DNA of 64,000 bases. Source: Quercus robur. Taxonomy: Eukaryota > Streptophyta > Magnoliopsida > Fagales > Fagaceae. A model generated the notes under the pieces. That model made no database searches, had not been told where the DNA came from, and saw only the letters and a list, made by a program, of their open reading frames with translations. The position numbers were made by a program, and so were the translations under genes. The stretch is from contig NC_065537.1 of the NCBI RefSeq assembly GCF_932294415.1, positions 48,838,302 to 48,902,301 on the forward strand. The letters run 5' to 3'. Shown in pieces: positions 61,901 to 64,000 of this stretch. Numbering within the stretch: position 1 is the first letter of the stretch; the number at the start of each line of letters is the position of its first letter.

Positions 61901-64000
61901 TGACTGTTGGATCACATTTTATATATTTTCTTAACATGCATGCCAATTTTCATGCCAATCAGATGTAATTTACCATTTGATCTTTAAACCCATCTTTTAT
62001 GCGTTATTTTAACTTACAAAAACTTGAATTTGAACAATTGATTGATGACATGGCTATTAATCTTTGATCACTTTGAACTTTTGTAAGTATAAAAAATAGA
62101 TGAAAATAATGTAATCTAACGGTAAATTTGTCAAAATTGACATCGAATTGAGAAATATAAGGATGGATTCAAGTTACCCTTGGTGTAACTCTAAAAAATG
62201 TTACACCAACCAATAACTTTTTCTTGAGTTCATATTTTGAAAATCTAACTGTTGGCTCACATTTTCTATATGTTCTTAACATGTATGCCTGTTTTAATGC
62301 CAATCAGATGTAATTTACCATATTATCTTTAAACTGATCTTTTATGCGTTATTTTAAACTACAAAAACCTGAATTTAAACAATTGATTGATGACATGACT
62401 ATTAATCTTTGATGACCTTGAAATTCTGTAAGCATGAAAAATATATGAAGATAATGTAATCTAAAGGTAGATTTGTCAAAATTCACGTCGAAGTAAGAAA
62501 TTTAGGGTTGGTTTCAAGTTACACTTGATGTAAATGTAGAAAATGTTACTCCAATGAATAACTTATCCTTGATGTCATATTTTGAAATTCCAACCGTTGC
62601 ATCACATTTTTTATATTTTCTTAACATGCATGCCAATTTTCATACCAATCGGATGTAATTTACCATTTGATCTTTAAACTCATCTTTTATGCGTTATTCT
62701 AAATTACAAAAACTTGAATTTAAACAATTGATTGATGCCATGACTATTAATCTTTGATCATCTTGAAATTTTATACGCGTGAAAATTATATAGAGATAAT
62801 GTAATCTAGTGGTAGATTTGTCAAAATTCACATCGAATTAAAAAATATAGGGTTGGGTTCAAGTTACACTTGATGTAACTCTAGAAAATGTTACGCAAAC
62901 CAATAACTTATTCTTAAATTCATATTTTGAAAATCGAACCGTTGAATCACATTTTCTATATGTTCTTACCATGCATGCCAATTTTCATGTCAATCGGATG
63001 TAATTTACCGTTTTATCTTTAAACTCATCTTTTATGCGTTATTCTAAATTACAAAAACTTGAATTTTAACAATTCATTGATGACATGGCTATTAATCTTT
63101 GATCATCTTGAAATTTTGTAAGCATGAAAATTATATGAAAATAATGTAATCTAACGGTAGATTTGTCAAATTTCACATCGAGTTAAGAAATATAGGATTG
63201 GGTTCAAGTTACACTTGATGTAACTCGAGAAAATGTTTCGCCAACCAATAACTTATTCTTGAATTCATATTTTGAAAATCTAACCATTTGATCACATTTT
63301 CTATATGTTCTTAACATGCATGCCAATTTTCATGCCAATCGGATATAGTTTACTATTTCATCTTTAAACTCATCTTTTATGCGTTATTTTAGAATACAAA
63401 AACTTGAATTTAAACAATTGATTGATGACATGGCTATTAATCTTTAATCACCTTGAAATTTTGTATGTATAAAAAATAGATGTAGATAATGTAATCTAAT
63501 GGTACATTTATCAAAATTCACATCAAAGTATTAAATATAGGGTTGGGTTCAAGTTACACTCGATGTAACTCTAAAAAATGTTACACCAAACAATAATTTA
63601 TTCTGGAGTTCATATTTTGAAAATCTAACCATTGGATCACATTTTCTATATGTTCTTAACATACATGCCGATTTTCATGCCAATCAAATGTAATTTATCA
63701 TTTGATCTTTAAACTCAACTTTTACGCGTTATTTTAAACTACAAAAAATTGAATTTAAACAATTGATTGATGACATGACTATTAATCTTTGATCATCTTG
63801 AAATTTCTAAGGTTGAAAATTATATGAAGATAATGTAATCTAGTGGTAGATTTGTCAAAATTTTCATTGAATTAAGAAATATAGGGTTGGGTTCAAGTTA
63901 CACTTGATGTAACTCTAGAAACTGTTACGCCAACCAATAACTTATTCTTAAATTCATATTTTGAAAATCCAACCGTTGGATCACATTTTCTATATGTTCT
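55988..64000 (+). repeat. Tandem array of ~345-bp monomers (MITE-derived satellite)
   Basis: Monomer starts, taken at the G(T/A)TTCAAGTTACA motif, fall near 56011, 56356, 56701, 57046, 57391, 57736, 58082, 58400, 58745, 59090, 59435, 59768, 60111, 60455, 60799, 61132, 61478, 61822, 62167, 62512, 62858, 63202, 63547, 63891. That gives 23 complete units and one cut by the window edge. Most are 343-346 bp; one is 318 (a 28-nt deletion) and two are 333. Each unit has a short palindrome AGTTACA-CTTGA-TGTAACT and a stem-loop GATGTAAC-N10-GTTACGCC near its start. No open frames. A related single copy with both ends lies at 8,796-9,180 in reverse. Confidence 0.95.

Noticed and set aside
55988-64000. 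CRISPR-like array
   Set aside because: The repeat covers the whole 345-bp unit without spacers, and the genome is clearly eukaryotic.

Overview
This is 64 kb of an AT-rich plant nuclear genome. Genes carry many short exons with GT/AG introns, plant-specific families are present (the chloroplast RNA-editing factor ORRM1, a plant UGT relic, SKD1/VPS4), and the intergenic and intronic DNA is packed with MITEs, LINE pieces, solo LTRs, a SINE and microsatellites. A woody eudicot is likely. The MITE families recall Fagales-type genomes, but that is recollection only.

Layout. 1-12.5 kb: the 3' thirteen exons of a tetracycline-resistance-like (HIAT1-like) MFS transporter gene, then an intergenic stretch with a satellite-related MITE, a solo LTR and other MITEs. 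12.5-20.9 kb: a complete 14-exon tandem paralogue of that gene. The two copies align through introns and 3' flanks, so each serves as the empty site for insertions in the other. 21.5-27.4 kb: a decayed L1-type LINE with ORF1, endonuclease, RT and RNase H. 27.9-34.7 kb: ORRM1 (two MORF/RIP boxes plus an RRM), apparently intact, with a solo LTR in its last intron. 35-43 kb: nested mobile elements, including a solo LTR inside a MITE and a MULE-type foldback with a perfect 9-bp target duplication, plus a UDP-glycosyltransferase relic.

43.3-51.5 kb (minus strand): a near full-length SKD1/VPS4 AAA-ATPase gene. Its splice structure is almost intact but it carries two in-frame stops; one large intron holds two LINE 3' ends joined 5'-to-5'. 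52.4-52.9 kb: an unusual CTCGAG/CTATAGG-rich foldback element. 54.1-54.5 kb (minus): three exons resembling nucleoporin NUP85.

56.0-64.0 kb, running off the right edge: a tandem array of about 345-bp monomers (23 complete). A single dispersed relative lies about 47 kb away at 8.8-9.2 kb and has inverted ends like a MITE. The satellite therefore appears to be an amplified MITE, and this is the most interesting observation in the window. The genes are not an operon or a linked pathway; apart from the tandem MFS pair they look functionally independent.
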